Assembly (NCBI GenBank): GCA_964630705.1
Contig: CAZVZH010000001.1
Span: 18,656-82,655, forward strand
Source: M3007 sp964630705
Lineage (GTDB): Bacteria > Bacteroidota > Bacteroidia > Chitinophagales > Saprospiraceae
Length of the DNA stretch: 64,000 nt
Direction of reading: 5' to 3'
Positions 17,801-25,458 of this stretch are shown piece by piece. The translations under genes were made by a program, and so were the position numbers. The notes beneath the pieces are model-generated. The model saw only the letters and a program-made list of their open reading frames with translations, made no database searches and had not been told where the DNA came from. The stretch's first letter is position 1; each line of letters begins with the position of its first letter.

Positions 17801-19055
17801 CGCCGGTGTTGGTAATGGTAAAAAACGGAAATGTACCGCTCACATTTATTCCCGGGCCGCTGGCCAGATTGACCGTGCCGGTGGCATCGACAGCCGGCGC
17901 CCACATGGTGCCGGTCCATTTCAGAACTTGCCCGCTGGTGGCGCCCATATCGTTTAGTTTTGCGGCAGTGACCGCGCCATTTGCCAGTTCGGAGGTATTT
18001 ACAGCGCCGTCGGCGATTTCCGAACTGCCAACTGCGTTGTCGGCAATTTCGGAGCTGCCAACCGCATTGTCGGCAATTTTTGCACTAGTCACCGCATTGT
18101 CTGCGATTTCAGGGACGCCTACCGCTCCTGGTTTGATTTGCAGATTAGCAAACGGTCCTGTTACGTCGCCATCGGCTTGGCTACCTGTGGTCAGGTCGTC
18201 AGCCGCATTGGTGTCGCCGGTATTGATGATGGTAAATTCATTGCCATTTTGTTGCACATTAATCCCGGCGCCGGCCAGGATATCGGTTTCGGGCAGGGCG
18301 ATGGTTGAGACATTGGTTATCCGTCCTTGTTGGTCTACCGTGATTACCGGAATCTGATTGGCGTTGCCATACACGCCCGGCGTCACGGCAGTATTGGCGA
18401 GGCTGATGGTGCCGGAGGTCGAAATGGGGCCGCCGGTGAGGCCGGGGCCGGTGTTGATTTCAGTAACGGTTCCGCTTTGCCCGGTTTGGTCGGCTTGCGG
18501 CGCCCAGGTAGTGCCGTTCCATTTCAATACTTGTCCGGGTTGTGCGCCTTGCTGAGCGATGGTCAAGGGGCTGCCCGCAGTGCCGCTCCCGGAAAGGGTG
18601 GGGGAGGTTTGCACGGTTTGCGTGCCCCAATTGTCGCCAGCATCTGCTGATTTCAGGGCGTACAAAGCGTAGGGTACGCTCATCATTTGAGTCGTACCTA
18701 ATTCGTCAAAAACGTTGGGAGAAGTTTCGACCGATACGGTCAGGAACTTTGCTGCTCCGCCCCAGTTGATGGTGTTAAAGGCGCCTTGCAGCGGCGTGCC
18801 TTGACCAACGACCAGGTTGACCAGCCCGAATTCGTTCGTAGAGGCCGATTGCATTTCGGAGTAAGAAACCGGCCCGTTTGGCGCGCCGCTCCGTATCGTG
18901 AAGAGTAAACTGATAGTTTGATTGTTCAGGGAAGCGCCGGTGTTGTCGCGCACAATGCATTGATAGCTAAATCCTTGTGGCGTAAATTGTGCGTCGGCGC
19001 GCCAAGCCAGCAACAGGCTGAGCAGGCTGATGAGAAGTAAATGACGACTGGTCAT
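14862..19055 (-). CDS. Repetitive tail-fibre-like protein with S74 intramolecular chaperone domain
   Basis: 1397 residues with a signal peptide (LLLISLLSLLLAWRADA). After an N-terminal beta domain come ten copies of a GQVLKWNGTTWAPA-type unit, short EIADNAVGSS repeats and three AGISITGTAPNFTI units. The C-terminus has the Peptidase_S74 motif SDRRLKKDI with the Ser and Lys (5 apart) of the self-cleaving dyad, then GFIAQDVQKLFPEM and a coiled coil. In known S74 fibres this chaperone drives trimerisation and then cuts itself off. By inference this is a long trimeric surface or secreted fibre. No T9SS sorting domain is visible, so the route beyond the periplasm is unclear. Its genomic neighbours are T9SS genes rather than phage genes, which argues against a prophage. 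Confidence 0.88.
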   Translation of the reverse strand: MTSRHLLLISLLSLLLAWRADAQFTPQGFSYQCIVRDNTGASLNNQTISLLFTIRSGAPNGPVSYSEMQSASTNEFGLVNLVVGQGTPLQGAFNTINWGGAAKFLTVSVETSPNVFDELGTTQMMSVPYALYALKSADAGDNWGTQTVQTSPTLSGSGTAGSPLTIAQQGAQPGQVLKWNGTTWAPQADQTGQSGTVTEINTGPGLTGGPISTSGTISLANTAVTPGVYGNANQIPVITVDQQGRITNVSTIALPETDILAGAGINVQQNGNEFTIINTGDTNAADDLTTGSQADGDVTGPFANLQIKPGAVGVPEIADNAVTSAKIADNAVGSSEIADNAVGSSEIADGAVNTSELANGAVTAAKLNDMGATSGQVLKWTGTMWAPAVDATGTVNLASGPGINVSGTFPFFTITNTGDTDASDDLTTSSVANGDVSGPFSNLQIKPDAVGTPELVNNAVNTAKIAPAAVTGDKIASMSATNGQVLKWNGTTWAPAADIVGSVTITGGVGIDVIAAGNNYTIANNGDINPFDDITETTIANGDITGTFDNLQIKQAVVTSFELANAAVTNAKLQDGAVNGVKISQMNALNGQVLKWNGTTWAPAADNTGVGDNWGTQVAQVGPTISGNGAPGSPLNIAQQNAANGQVLKWNGTTWAPANDNNTGGDDWGAQTASTDASLKGNGTASFPLGLAPQGANIGQVLKYDGNDWKPANDIGGDNWGTQTAATDASLKGNGSAGNALGLAPQNANNGQVLKFNGTTWVPGNDNDSGPDNWGTQTAQTDATLKGNGTAGNTLGLAPQNANSGQVLKFNGTTWVPADDNIGTGPADNWGTQVIVSSTEFAGEGTNASPLELAGQGANFGQVLKWQGTFWGPGDDNNTGDNWGVQTVESSAEFSGNGTLVSPLHLAQQSATVGQVLKWNGTGWTPANDLGAANYTAGAGISITGTAPNFTIANTGDLSNTNELQTISLAGQNLTLSNGGGTVTLPPSNTYAAGTGISVTGTAPNFTITNTGDGDSNPTNEIQTLSLSAGGDSLILSNGGGKVPIPSAANNYSAGAGISITGTAPNFTIANTGDGDSNPNNELQNLILNGKILSISGTSSQVNLDTVITSAGVGLWAGAGVDIYNGNTGNVGVGTNSPTTKLHVKANGQAVRIEGNEPALGFANGANVGATITASNNAFIVNTSDSSTIILSTAGGKTLTVNGVTGNVGAGGINTGNARFKVMHDNTVGGLMIENTLGAFWEFRVDAGTGGMALYNNLLGGLPAGFFAPNGVYTPSDRRLKKDIYGLSPVLKNVMMLEPVSYRYKLEAADSKVSVGFIAQDVQKLFPEMIGTTTAQDGTSYLGVNYAGLSVLAIKAIQEQQQQIAALQQTNDSLLQRLSALEARMQQFEQLKASAEK
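16270..18540 (-). repeat. Decapeptide-type internal repeats of the fibre gene
   Basis: The DNA encoding GQV-LKW-NGT-TWAP recurs ten times here with strongly conserved bases (e.g. around 16290, 16460, 16630, 16790, 16950, 17110, 17275, 17590, 17920 and 18520). Spacing is about 160 bases in the first half and wider later. Such DNA is prone to copy-number change by slippage or recombination. Confidence 0.75.
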
Positions 19056-19113
19056 AGACTGAATCGGTTTAGAAATGTGTTCGCGAAATATTATGAGAAT
19101 AGAGGAGGCAGTT

Positions 19114-19617
19114 TTACTGCTTGATAATTCGGGTTGTCGACTGGCCCTGACCCGCAGGATCGCTCAGGATCAGGAAATAAACGCCCGGCTCCCAACTTTG
19201 GCAATCCAAGGTGGAGCCTTCTGAGTCGGTCAGCATTAAGTGGTTGACCACTTGCCGGCCCAGTAAATCGAACACCGACGCCCGAAGTGCGGCGCCGTGC
19301 TCGCTGGAAAAGCGGACGGTTAGCTGGCTGGAAACAGGATTGGGAAAAACCTGCACTTCCCAGGCTTCAAAGCCGGGCGTGAACACCGAAACCAGCCGGG
19401 TCTGTTCCGGTTGGTGAAAGCCTTGAGTTAGAATTCTGGAATTGGAACGGAGTGTGATAATGGCCACTTCTCCCAGCGTGTAGGAGTAGCTGCGGCCTTG
19501 TTGAACGGCAGAGCGTCCGGTAGTTCCAATAACTTGGTTGAAAACGGTAGCATCCTGAGCCTGGCAAAATAGAATAGCCAGCAGCCACCATGCTGTGGTA
19601 AGTAGTGATCGGTTCAT
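19114..19617 (-). CDS. Small secreted protein with T9SS type A sorting domain
   Basis: 167 residues from the ATG at 19617 (signal peptide MNRSLLTTAWWLLAILFCQAQ). An in-frame start 87 codons upstream was rejected because it would hide the signal. The N-terminal part (GRSYSYTLGEVAI, LTQGFHQPEQ) is the short leader domain often found in Bacteroidota cargo of this type. The remainder (VFPNPVSSQLTVRF to TTRIIKQ) is the sorting domain. The protein thus consists of little more than the export signal, and its role is unknown. It lies just upstream of the fibre gene on the same strand, with a 58-base gap, and may be co-transcribed with it. Confidence 0.82.
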   Translation of the reverse strand: MNRSLLTTAWWLLAILFCQAQDATVFNQVIGTTGRSAVQQGRSYSYTLGEVAIITLRSNSRILTQGFHQPEQTRLVSVFTPGFEAWEVQVFPNPVSSQLTVRFSSEHGAALRASVFDLLGRQVVNHLMLTDSEGSTLDCQSWEPGVYFLILSDPAGQGQSTTRIIKQ

Positions 19618-19762
19618 GGTAAACGGATTGAAATGAGTTTTAAAAACTGCAAAAATTATTCCAGAAAAGGATTTTACGACTGGCGCAATGCCGTCATGAT
19701 TGGTGCAATATACATTTTTCCCGGTTTTGCGCCGTAATTTTGACCGAAACTGACGACCCGTT

Positions 19763-20203
19763 ATGCGACATTTTTTTATTGGTATTCTGGTTAGTTTTTT
19801 ATTGAATGGTACACTTACGGGCCAAACCGGATGCCAAAAACAGATTCTAAAGGCCGAACTCCTCCGTTTTGAAGCCATGACCAGGAAAGATACGCAGGCG
19901 CTTAGCCGGCTGTTAAGCGCCGATCTGATTTATCTTCACTCCAACGGCCTGCAAGAAAACAAGCAACAACATTTGGACGCCATCGCATCCGGGACCATCG
20001 TTTACCGAACCATGTATCGTCAGCCCGATTCAAAGGTTCGGCAATATGGCAAAACGGCATTGGTCAATGGCATGGTCATCGTGAATGGTGATTTTCAGGG
20101 CAAATCGTTTTCCGTCAACTTGCTCTACACCGCCGTTTATCGCCGACAAAAAAGGCAATGGCGCCTGGCAAACTGGCAATCAACCCGGGTAGAAAACCGA
20201 TAA
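19763..20203 (+). CDS. Secreted NTF2-like (DUF4440/SnoaL-type) protein
   Basis: 146 residues with a signal peptide (FFIGILVSFLLNGTLTGQ). The mature part shows the NTF2-like pattern: helix LRFEAMTRKDTQALSRLLS, then DLIYLHSNG, then beta strands YGKTALVNGMVIV and the end QWRLANWQSTR. This cone-shaped fold binds small ligands; no catalytic role can be read. It is divergent from the small T9SS cargo gene. Confidence 0.8.
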   Translation: MRHFFIGILVSFLLNGTLTGQTGCQKQILKAELLRFEAMTRKDTQALSRLLSADLIYLHSNGLQENKQQHLDAIASGTIVYRTMYRQPDSKVRQYGKTALVNGMVIVNGDFQGKSFSVNLLYTAVYRRQKRQWRLANWQSTRVENR

Positions 20204-20208
20204 GCCCT

Positions 20209-20216
20209 TACCTTTG
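20209..20216 (+). promoter_or_regulatory. Bacteroidota -7 box (TACCTTTG) for the E1 gene
   Basis: A perfect match to TANNTTTG 35 bases upstream of the TTG start of the dehydrogenase gene. A clear -33 TTTG was not found. Confidence 0.6.
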
Positions 20217-20251
20217 CGCGGCTCAAACATTCCTTACTGATTCTTCAAATT

Positions 20252-22396
20252 TTGGCTTTCGTGCGTAAAACTGATACCAAGCCCCGCAAAAATTCTCTCT
20301 CCGCCAATTCCGCTTCCAAACCGACCAATGGCGCGGCAGCCGTGCCGACCAATATTCTGGAGCGCGCCTTTCAACTGATGGCAACAGCAAAGGCGATGAC
20401 CGATATCTATGAGGAAAATTTCAAGTTTGTCTCAAAGTATGTGCACGCCACATCGCGCGGTCATGAGGCGATTCAATTAGCGGTCGCCCTGCAATTGCTT
20501 CCGCAAGATTATATTTTCCCCTACTACCGCGACGACAGTATCCTCCTCGGCATCGGTATGCAACCCTACGAGTGCATGTTGCAGCTGATGGCAAAACGCG
20601 ACGACCCTTTTTCCGGCGGCCGCTCGTATTATTGCCACCCTTCTTTGCGGGATGATGACAAGCCAAAAATTCCGCACCAAAGTAGCGCTACCGGCATGCA
20701 GGCTATTCCGGCCACCGGCACAGCCATGGGCTTTTGGTATAAAGAGCAAATGGGACTGGAAACGCTGGCCGAAAAGGAAAATCCACCTGTGGTGGTATGT
20801 TCCCTGGGCGACGCATCTGTCACAGAAGGCGAGGTGGCAGAGGCTTTCCAAATGGCCGTTTTGAAAAAACTGCCTATTCTTTATCTGGTGCAAGACAATG
20901 GCTGGGATATTTCTGCCAACGCAGCAGAAACCCGGGTGGCCACAGCGGCAGAATATGCCAAGGGCTTTCCTGGCCTCGAAGCGATTAGCCTGGAAGGCAA
21001 CGATTTTGAGCAATGCTGGCGCGCCGTTCAGGATATTTTAGAAAAAATGCGCCTCGAGCGCCGCCCCTTCTTGTTGCACGCCCGCGTCCCTTTGCTCAAC
21101 CACCACACTTCCGGCGTCCGGAAAGAATGGTACCGCGACGATCTGGAGGAGCACCAGGAGCGCGACCCTTTTCCCGTTCTGCGCAACAGCTTGTTGCGGT
21201 CGGGGTTTTCAGAAAAAGCCCTCCAAAAAATAGAACAAGAAGCGGCGGCTGTGGTCGCTGCCGATTTTGAAAAAAGTAAAAACGCCGAAGATCCGCGCCC
21301 GGAAGATCTGTACACCCACGACTTTGCGCCCACGCCGATTACCGAGGAGCGCGGCATCCGCAGCCCTGCCGGTAGGGAGCCAAAAGTGATGGTGGATTGC
21401 GCTCTTTTTGCCGTAGAGGAGTTGATGCGCAGGCACCCCGAATGCCTGCTTTACGGGCAGGATGTCGGGCGCCGGCTGGGCGGCGTATTTCGCGAAGCCG
21501 CAACTTTGGCTGAAAAATTCGGCGATCATCGGGTATTCAATACCCCAATCCAGGAGGCTTTTATTATCGGCAGCACGGTGGGCATGAGCGCTGCGGGCCT
21601 GAAGCCTATCGTGGAGGTCCAATTTGCCGACTACATCTGGCCGGCGCTCAATCAGTTGTTTACCGAGGTGAGCCGCTCCTGCTACCTGAGCAACGGCAAG
21701 TGGCCCGTCAGTTGCATCCTTCGCGTGCCCATCGGGGCTTATGGCAGCGGCGGGCCCTACCACAGCAGCAGCGTGGAAAGCGTGGTCGCGAATATTAGGG
21801 GCATAAAAATCGCCTATCCCAGCAATGGCGCCGACCTGAAAGGCTTGTTTAAAGCAGCATATTACGACCCGAACCCGGTCATAATATTTGAGCACAAAGG
21901 CTTGTACTGGTCAAAAGTGCGTGGCACGGAAGCGGCCCGCACGATCGAGCCCGACGAGGATTATGTAGTGCCATTTGGCAAGGCCGCGGTAACGCTGGAA
22001 GCCGATCCAGAGCAAATACAAAAGGGAAATTCCATTGGGGTGGTGTGTTACGGTATGGGTGTGCATTGGGCGCTCCATGCAGCGCGACAACTCGAGGGTA
22101 GGGTAGAGGTACTTGATTTGCGGACACTTTACCCGCTCGACGAAAACGCCCTTTTCGAATTGGCCAAACGGCACGGAAAAGTGCTGGTAGTTACCGAAGA
22201 ACCTGTGCACAACACGTTTGCTCAAAGCCTGGCAGCGCGCATTTCAGAAAATTGCTTTACCTGGCTCGACGCGCCGGTGCGCACGTTGGGCGCCGCCAAT
22301 ATGCCGGCCGTGCCGCTCAACGCCACACTAGAACAGGAGATGATTCCTTCGATAGAAAAAGTAGAAGCCGCTATTCGCGATCTGCTGGCGTACTAG
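20252..22396 (+). CDS. Fused alpha+beta 2-oxoacid dehydrogenase E1 component
   Basis: 714 residues from a TTG start at 20252; a GTG at 20261 is the alternative. The first ATG (residue 43) would cut conserved helix LERAFQLMATAKAMTDIYEE. Residues about 30-350 match E1 alpha, with the thiamine diphosphate motif GDASVTEGE (186-194) through QDNGW. Residues about 375-714 match E1 beta (ALFAVEELMRRHPECLLYGQDVG, EVQFADYIWPALNQ). It decarboxylates a 2-oxoacid, most likely a branched-chain one, and passes the acyl group to the lipoyl E2, which is not encoded in this window. Such single-chain fusions are known in Bacteroidota. The 3' end overlaps the convergent hydroxylase gene by 26 bases. Confidence 0.92.
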   Translation: MAFVRKTDTKPRKNSLSANSASKPTNGAAAVPTNILERAFQLMATAKAMTDIYEENFKFVSKYVHATSRGHEAIQLAVALQLLPQDYIFPYYRDDSILLGIGMQPYECMLQLMAKRDDPFSGGRSYYCHPSLRDDDKPKIPHQSSATGMQAIPATGTAMGFWYKEQMGLETLAEKENPPVVVCSLGDASVTEGEVAEAFQMAVLKKLPILYLVQDNGWDISANAAETRVATAAEYAKGFPGLEAISLEGNDFEQCWRAVQDILEKMRLERRPFLLHARVPLLNHHTSGVRKEWYRDDLEEHQERDPFPVLRNSLLRSGFSEKALQKIEQEAAAVVAADFEKSKNAEDPRPEDLYTHDFAPTPITEERGIRSPAGREPKVMVDCALFAVEELMRRHPECLLYGQDVGRRLGGVFREAATLAEKFGDHRVFNTPIQEAFIIGSTVGMSAAGLKPIVEVQFADYIWPALNQLFTEVSRSCYLSNGKWPVSCILRVPIGAYGSGGPYHSSSVESVVANIRGIKIAYPSNGADLKGLFKAAYYDPNPVIIFEHKGLYWSKVRGTEAARTIEPDEDYVVPFGKAAVTLEADPEQIQKGNSIGVVCYGMGVHWALHAARQLEGRVEVLDLRTLYPLDENALFELAKRHGKVLVVTEEPVHNTFAQSLAARISENCFTWLDAPVRTLGAANMPAVPLNATLEQEMIPSIEKVEAAIRDLLAY

Positions 22397-23279
22397 GCTG
22401 ATCGGCTGTGCTGTGGAAAGGCCTGAACATTTGACTGAAAAATCCGTGCGGATAGCGGTCGACGCCCGGGAAACCCAGTTTTATATCCCGGCCATCTTTC
22501 GGTATCCAGGCCGTGCCATACAGGTAGTCCCACAAACTCAGCGTGAGGCCATAATTGACGCCGTAACTGCCCTCCGGAATATCTTTGGCATGGTGCCAAA
22601 TGTGCATTTGCGGGCTGTTGAATAAAAACTTCAAAGGCCCCAGCGGCAGGTAGATATTCGCGTGGTTCAGGTGCCCAATAGTCAGGGTGAACAAGTGTAC
22701 CAGGATAAAATCTTGGATACCAAACCCAATCATAGCCAGCGGCAGGTATTCCAGCGTGCGGTACACGATCGTTTCCATAAAATGGAAGCGCAAGTGCGCA
22801 GCAAAACCCATTTGTCGGACCGAATGGTGCACTTTGTGGAACTCCCACAGCCAGGGCACCCGGTGCAGCAGGCGGTGAACGTTCCATTGGATAAAATCCC
22901 GTACGAGAAACAGGAGCAGCAATTTCAACCAGGCGGGCGCAGCGGCAACATTCAGGGCTACTACATTGCGAATGCCAAAGGCCCAGGCCAGAAAATCGTT
23001 GAAGGCCTGAACCGCTACGTTCGATACGGCTGCATACCCGACAAGGGCAAACAGGAAGAAGTTGAAAAACATGTAGAAGACATCCAGCCAGAAGTCTTCG
23101 CGAAGGCGCGGCTGGTTTTTCCGCCAAGGAAATGCCAACTCCAGCGCATATACGGCCAGCGAGATGCCGATCAGCCAGTAAAAATAGTTCCCCCAGTGCG
23201 GGTTCAGGATTTCATGCCAAAAGTACCGGGCATAGCCCTGATACGATTGCTGGATGATCGACCAGTATGATTCGAACAT
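22371..23279 (-). CDS. Sterol desaturase / fatty acid hydroxylase superfamily membrane protein
   Basis: 302 residues with about five hydrophobic segments and the superfamily's histidine clusters: HRLLHR, HKVHHS, and HIWHHAKD near residue 220. These bind a di-iron centre that hydroxylates or desaturates lipids in the membrane. The substrate is not known; in Bacteroidota candidates are fatty acids, ornithine lipids or carotenoids. The ATG at 23279 begins MFESYWSIIQQSY. The gene follows the rhodanese gene by 3 bases on the same strand. Confidence 0.88.
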   Translation of the reverse strand: MFESYWSIIQQSYQGYARYFWHEILNPHWGNYFYWLIGISLAVYALELAFPWRKNQPRLREDFWLDVFYMFFNFFLFALVGYAAVSNVAVQAFNDFLAWAFGIRNVVALNVAAAPAWLKLLLLFLVRDFIQWNVHRLLHRVPWLWEFHKVHHSVRQMGFAAHLRFHFMETIVYRTLEYLPLAMIGFGIQDFILVHLFTLTIGHLNHANIYLPLGPLKFLFNSPQMHIWHHAKDIPEGSYGVNYGLTLSLWDYLYGTAWIPKDGRDIKLGFPGVDRYPHGFFSQMFRPFHSTADQPSTPADRE

Positions 23280-23282
23280 AAC

Positions 23283-23669
23283 TTATTTAACTGTTTTTTT
23301 TCCGGCGGCTGCCCAGGCAGTATACCCGCCTTTCAGATCATAAACCTGGCTGAAGCCCAATTTTGTCAATTGCGCCGCTGCTTTTCCGCTCCGGCCACCA
23401 ACAGCGCAGTACACCAGTACCGGTTGCGTTTTATCCAACTGGCTTAATTGCTGGGTGAAATCGGCGGCGTAAAAATTGATGAGCCGGGCATTTGCCAGGT
23501 GCCCATCCTGGTACTCATCCGGGGTGCGTACATCGATGAGTTGGTGGGCGTTTTTCCCGGCCAACATGGATTCGAAGGCATCCGGCTCGATTTTGCTTTG
23601 AGCGTTGAGATCGGGCTGGCCACAAGAGAAGCCTGCCAGGTAAATGAAAAGAAAAAGGTAGTTGCGCAT
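23283..23669 (-). CDS. Rhodanese-domain lipoprotein
   Basis: 128 residues from the ATG at 23669, chosen because it begins a lipoprotein signal (YLFLFIYLAGFSC). A single rhodanese domain follows, with LIDVRTPDEYQDGHLANA and the active-site loop VYCAVGGRSGKAA with its catalytic Cys. Rhodaneses carry sulfane sulfur; a membrane-anchored form could act in sulfur transfer or cyanide/thiosulfate handling. It ends 3 bases before the hydroxylase start. Confidence 0.88.
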   Translation of the reverse strand: MRNYLFLFIYLAGFSCGQPDLNAQSKIEPDAFESMLAGKNAHQLIDVRTPDEYQDGHLANARLINFYAADFTQQLSQLDKTQPVLVYCAVGGRSGKAAAQLTKLGFSQVYDLKGGYTAWAAAGKKTVK

Positions 23670-23728
23670 GACAAGGAATAGTTTTCGAATGCATGACGGA
23701 CGCCCAAGGCAATCCAGGTGCAAAAAAA

Positions 23729-23773
23729 CAACAAGCCCACTGTTTTTCAGCAGGAAAATCGGTGGGCTTGTTG
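23729..23773 (-). terminator. Intrinsic terminator (minus strand)
   Basis: A perfect 12-base stem (23729-23740 with 23762-23773) is followed on the minus strand by a run of seven T. It lies after the minus-strand gene ending at 23800 and before the rhodanese gene, so it separates the two transcripts. Confidence 0.82.
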
Positions 23774-23799
23774 GCATTTTTTATGGAAATGCCACCGGA

Positions 23800-24258
23800 T
23801 TACCGGAAACTGATGTGCACAAAATAGTATTCCGCCTCGTCTACCCGGCGGGCGCCAAAGCGGTATTTAAACATTTTTCCGAGGTAAAAGTCCGGGTTTT
23901 CAGCCTTGCGCCCCCCAGGTTGTCGGTCCAGAATCTGGTCGCGTAAACTCAGGAAGTGACTTTCCTTCAAGGTCATAAAAATGATCGAGTTATCTGAGCT
24001 GTTCCACCAAATGAGCTGCTCAAAAATAGACCGGTCCCGAAAATTGGAATTCCAGCATTTGGAGTAACTGGCGATAGAGGCGCCGGGCTGGGTAAACTGG
24101 CTGCGGAGGTCGAAGCCCTGGTTGCGGATCACCTGGTTTTTTTCACTGTACTCCGCGCGTTGCATGGTGTGGAGTTGGCTCAAACTGAGTTCCGGACATT
24201 GGGCAGATGCGAAAGCGCCTAAGAAAAGGAGGGGAAGAAGGATTAGAATTGATTTCAT
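23800..24258 (-). CDS. Hypothetical secreted protein
   Basis: 152 residues with a signal peptide (ILILLPLLFLGAFASAQ) followed by a soluble domain with two Cys (CPELSLSQL and SKCWNSNF) and aromatic patches (EQLIWWNSSDNSIIFMTL). The C-terminal stretch FYLGKMFKYRFGARRVDEAEYYFVH looks like a beta hairpin. I do not recognise the family. It has its own -7 box 18 bases upstream and its own terminator, so it is probably a single-gene unit. Confidence 0.7.
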   Translation of the reverse strand: MKSILILLPLLFLGAFASAQCPELSLSQLHTMQRAEYSEKNQVIRNQGFDLRSQFTQPGASIASYSKCWNSNFRDRSIFEQLIWWNSSDNSIIFMTLKESHFLSLRDQILDRQPGGRKAENPDFYLGKMFKYRFGARRVDEAEYYFVHISFR

Positions 24259-24275
24259 GTCTTGTTTTTAAACGG

Positions 24276-24283
24276 CAAATGTA
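24276..24283 (-). promoter_or_regulatory. -7 box (TACATTTG), minus strand
   Basis: A perfect TANNTTTG match on the minus strand, 18 bases upstream of the ATG at 24258. The transcript leader would be only about a dozen bases. Confidence 0.6.
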
Positions 24284-24390
24284 TGGCAGATATAGGCCAT
24301 TTGAATGCGCTGTAAAACGAAGCCGCCAAAGCGCCCGTACAATTTTGTTGAATTTAACAGGCAGGGTATATTTACCTTAAAATTAGAAAT

Positions 24391-24774
24391 ATGAAAATTC
24401 GATGCGAACACAATAGCGTGCGCCTGCGCTTGCGCAAATCCGAAATCGTCCAATTGCGCGCCGAACACTGGCTGGAATCCAGTGTGCAATTTCCCGGAGG
24501 AGCAACTTTTGCCTGGGAATTGGCTTTGGAGAAAGACTCCATCAACATGAGCGGTAATTTTTCCGAGGGCCGCCTTCAGGTACGATTGCCCATCGCTGTT
24601 GCCCTGGAATGGATGGACACTGAACAGGTGGCATTGGAATGTTTTCTGCCGTTGAAGGATGGACATGCTTTGCACCTGTTGGTGGAAAAGGACTTTCCCT
24701 GCAAAGACCGCCCGGAAGAGGACAAAACCGACTTTTTTACGGAATTGGCCGAAGGCGCACCGGCAAATTGTTAA
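24391..24774 (+). CDS. Small conserved-looking protein next to molybdopterin genes (DUF7009-like)
   Basis: 127 residues without a signal peptide. The start MKIRCEHNSVRLRLRKSEI and the overall beta-rich pattern resemble a small Bacteroidota family (DUF7009) that I recall being encoded near moa genes; the family name is from memory. The middle part (LPIAVALEWMDTEQVALE) ends in an acidic, Cys-containing tail (FPCKDRPEEDKTDFF). It is convergent with moaE, 23 bases apart. A function in molybdopterin metabolism is only an inference from location. Confidence 0.65.
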   Translation: MKIRCEHNSVRLRLRKSEIVQLRAEHWLESSVQFPGGATFAWELALEKDSINMSGNFSEGRLQVRLPIAVALEWMDTEQVALECFLPLKDGHALHLLVEKDFPCKDRPEEDKTDFFTELAEGAPANC

Positions 24775-24797
24775 TTTTTAAATCCATAGCTACGCCC

Positions 24798-25214
24798 TTA
24801 CGGGTGCGCAGCAACCCAAACAGCGCCATCTTCGAATATTTCTTTTTTCCAGATCGGCACGGTTTGTTTGAGTTGGTCGATGCAAAACTGACAAGCTGCA
24901 AACGCCGCTGCCCGGTGCGGGGCTGATACGGCAATGACTACCGGAATTTCACCTACTTCCAGCGGGCCGACGCGATGCCAGATGCTCACAGCGAGCAGAT
25001 TGAATTGTTGCCCTGCCGCTCGGGCGATTTTTTCCATTTCAGCGATCGCCATAGGCTCGTAGGCTTCAAATTCCAGCCGTACAACCCGCTTGCCCTGGGT
25101 TTGCTCGCGAACCGTTCCTGTAAAATCAACTATAGCGCCAGCGGCCGGCGAGGCCACAGCGCGCCGGCATTTTTCAGGCGATAAAGGCGCCTTCGAAAGT
25201 TGAATGTCAATCAT
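24798..25214 (-). CDS. moaE: Molybdopterin synthase catalytic subunit MoaE
   Basis: 138 residues, normal length. Conserved parts: GAIVDFTGTVREQTQGKRV, LEFEAYEPMAIAEMEKIA, IWHRVGPLEVGE and the catalytic-lysine region VPIWKKEIFEDGAVWV. With MoaD it converts cyclic pyranopterin monophosphate to molybdopterin in the cytoplasm by inserting two sulfurs. It starts one base after the moaD stop, so moaD and moaE are co-translated. Confidence 0.95.
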   Translation of the reverse strand: MIDIQLSKAPLSPEKCRRAVASPAAGAIVDFTGTVREQTQGKRVVRLEFEAYEPMAIAEMEKIARAAGQQFNLLAVSIWHRVGPLEVGEIPVVIAVSAPHRAAAFAACQFCIDQLKQTVPIWKKEIFEDGAVWVAAHP

Positions 25215-25215
25215 G

Positions 25216-25458
25216 TTAGCCGCCGCTTACTGGTGGAATGAGCGCTACTTCGTCAGATTCTCTTAATACGGTTTGCTCGGAGGAATAGGCCGCATTCACC
25301 GCAATCATCAGCGAGGAAAGGCGTGCAAAAGCAGGAAATTGCTCCCACAATACCGCCTGCAAATCAGCCACAGTTGCCCCTTCGGGCAAATCTATTTTCA
25401 GCGCGCTGGCTCCCGTGATGTCGCGGGCAATTCCAAAGGTTAAAATTTGAATGGTCAT
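25216..25458 (-). CDS. moaD: Molybdopterin synthase sulfur carrier subunit MoaD
   Basis: 80 residues from the ATG at 25458. That start forms an ATGA overlap with the stop of the upstream permease gene; an ATG four codons earlier is possible. Ubiquitin-like fold with DLPEGATVADLQAVL and the required C-terminal Gly-Gly (IPPVSGG), which is adenylated and thiocarboxylated to donate sulfur. It lies between the permease and moaE in one transcript. Confidence 0.93.
   Translation of the reverse strand: MTIQILTFGIARDITGASALKIDLPEGATVADLQAVLWEQFPAFARLSSLMIAVNAAYSSEQTVLRESDEVALIPPVSGG

Noticed and set aside
16455..17957. Long plus-strand frames opposite the fibre repeats
   Set aside because: They reflect the repeat structure of the fibre gene on the minus strand; no start signals or domains are seen.
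14862..19055. Possible prophage, suggested by the tail-fibre-like S74 protein
   Set aside because: No capsid, terminase, portal, lysis or integrase gene occurs nearby, and the neighbours are T9SS genes.
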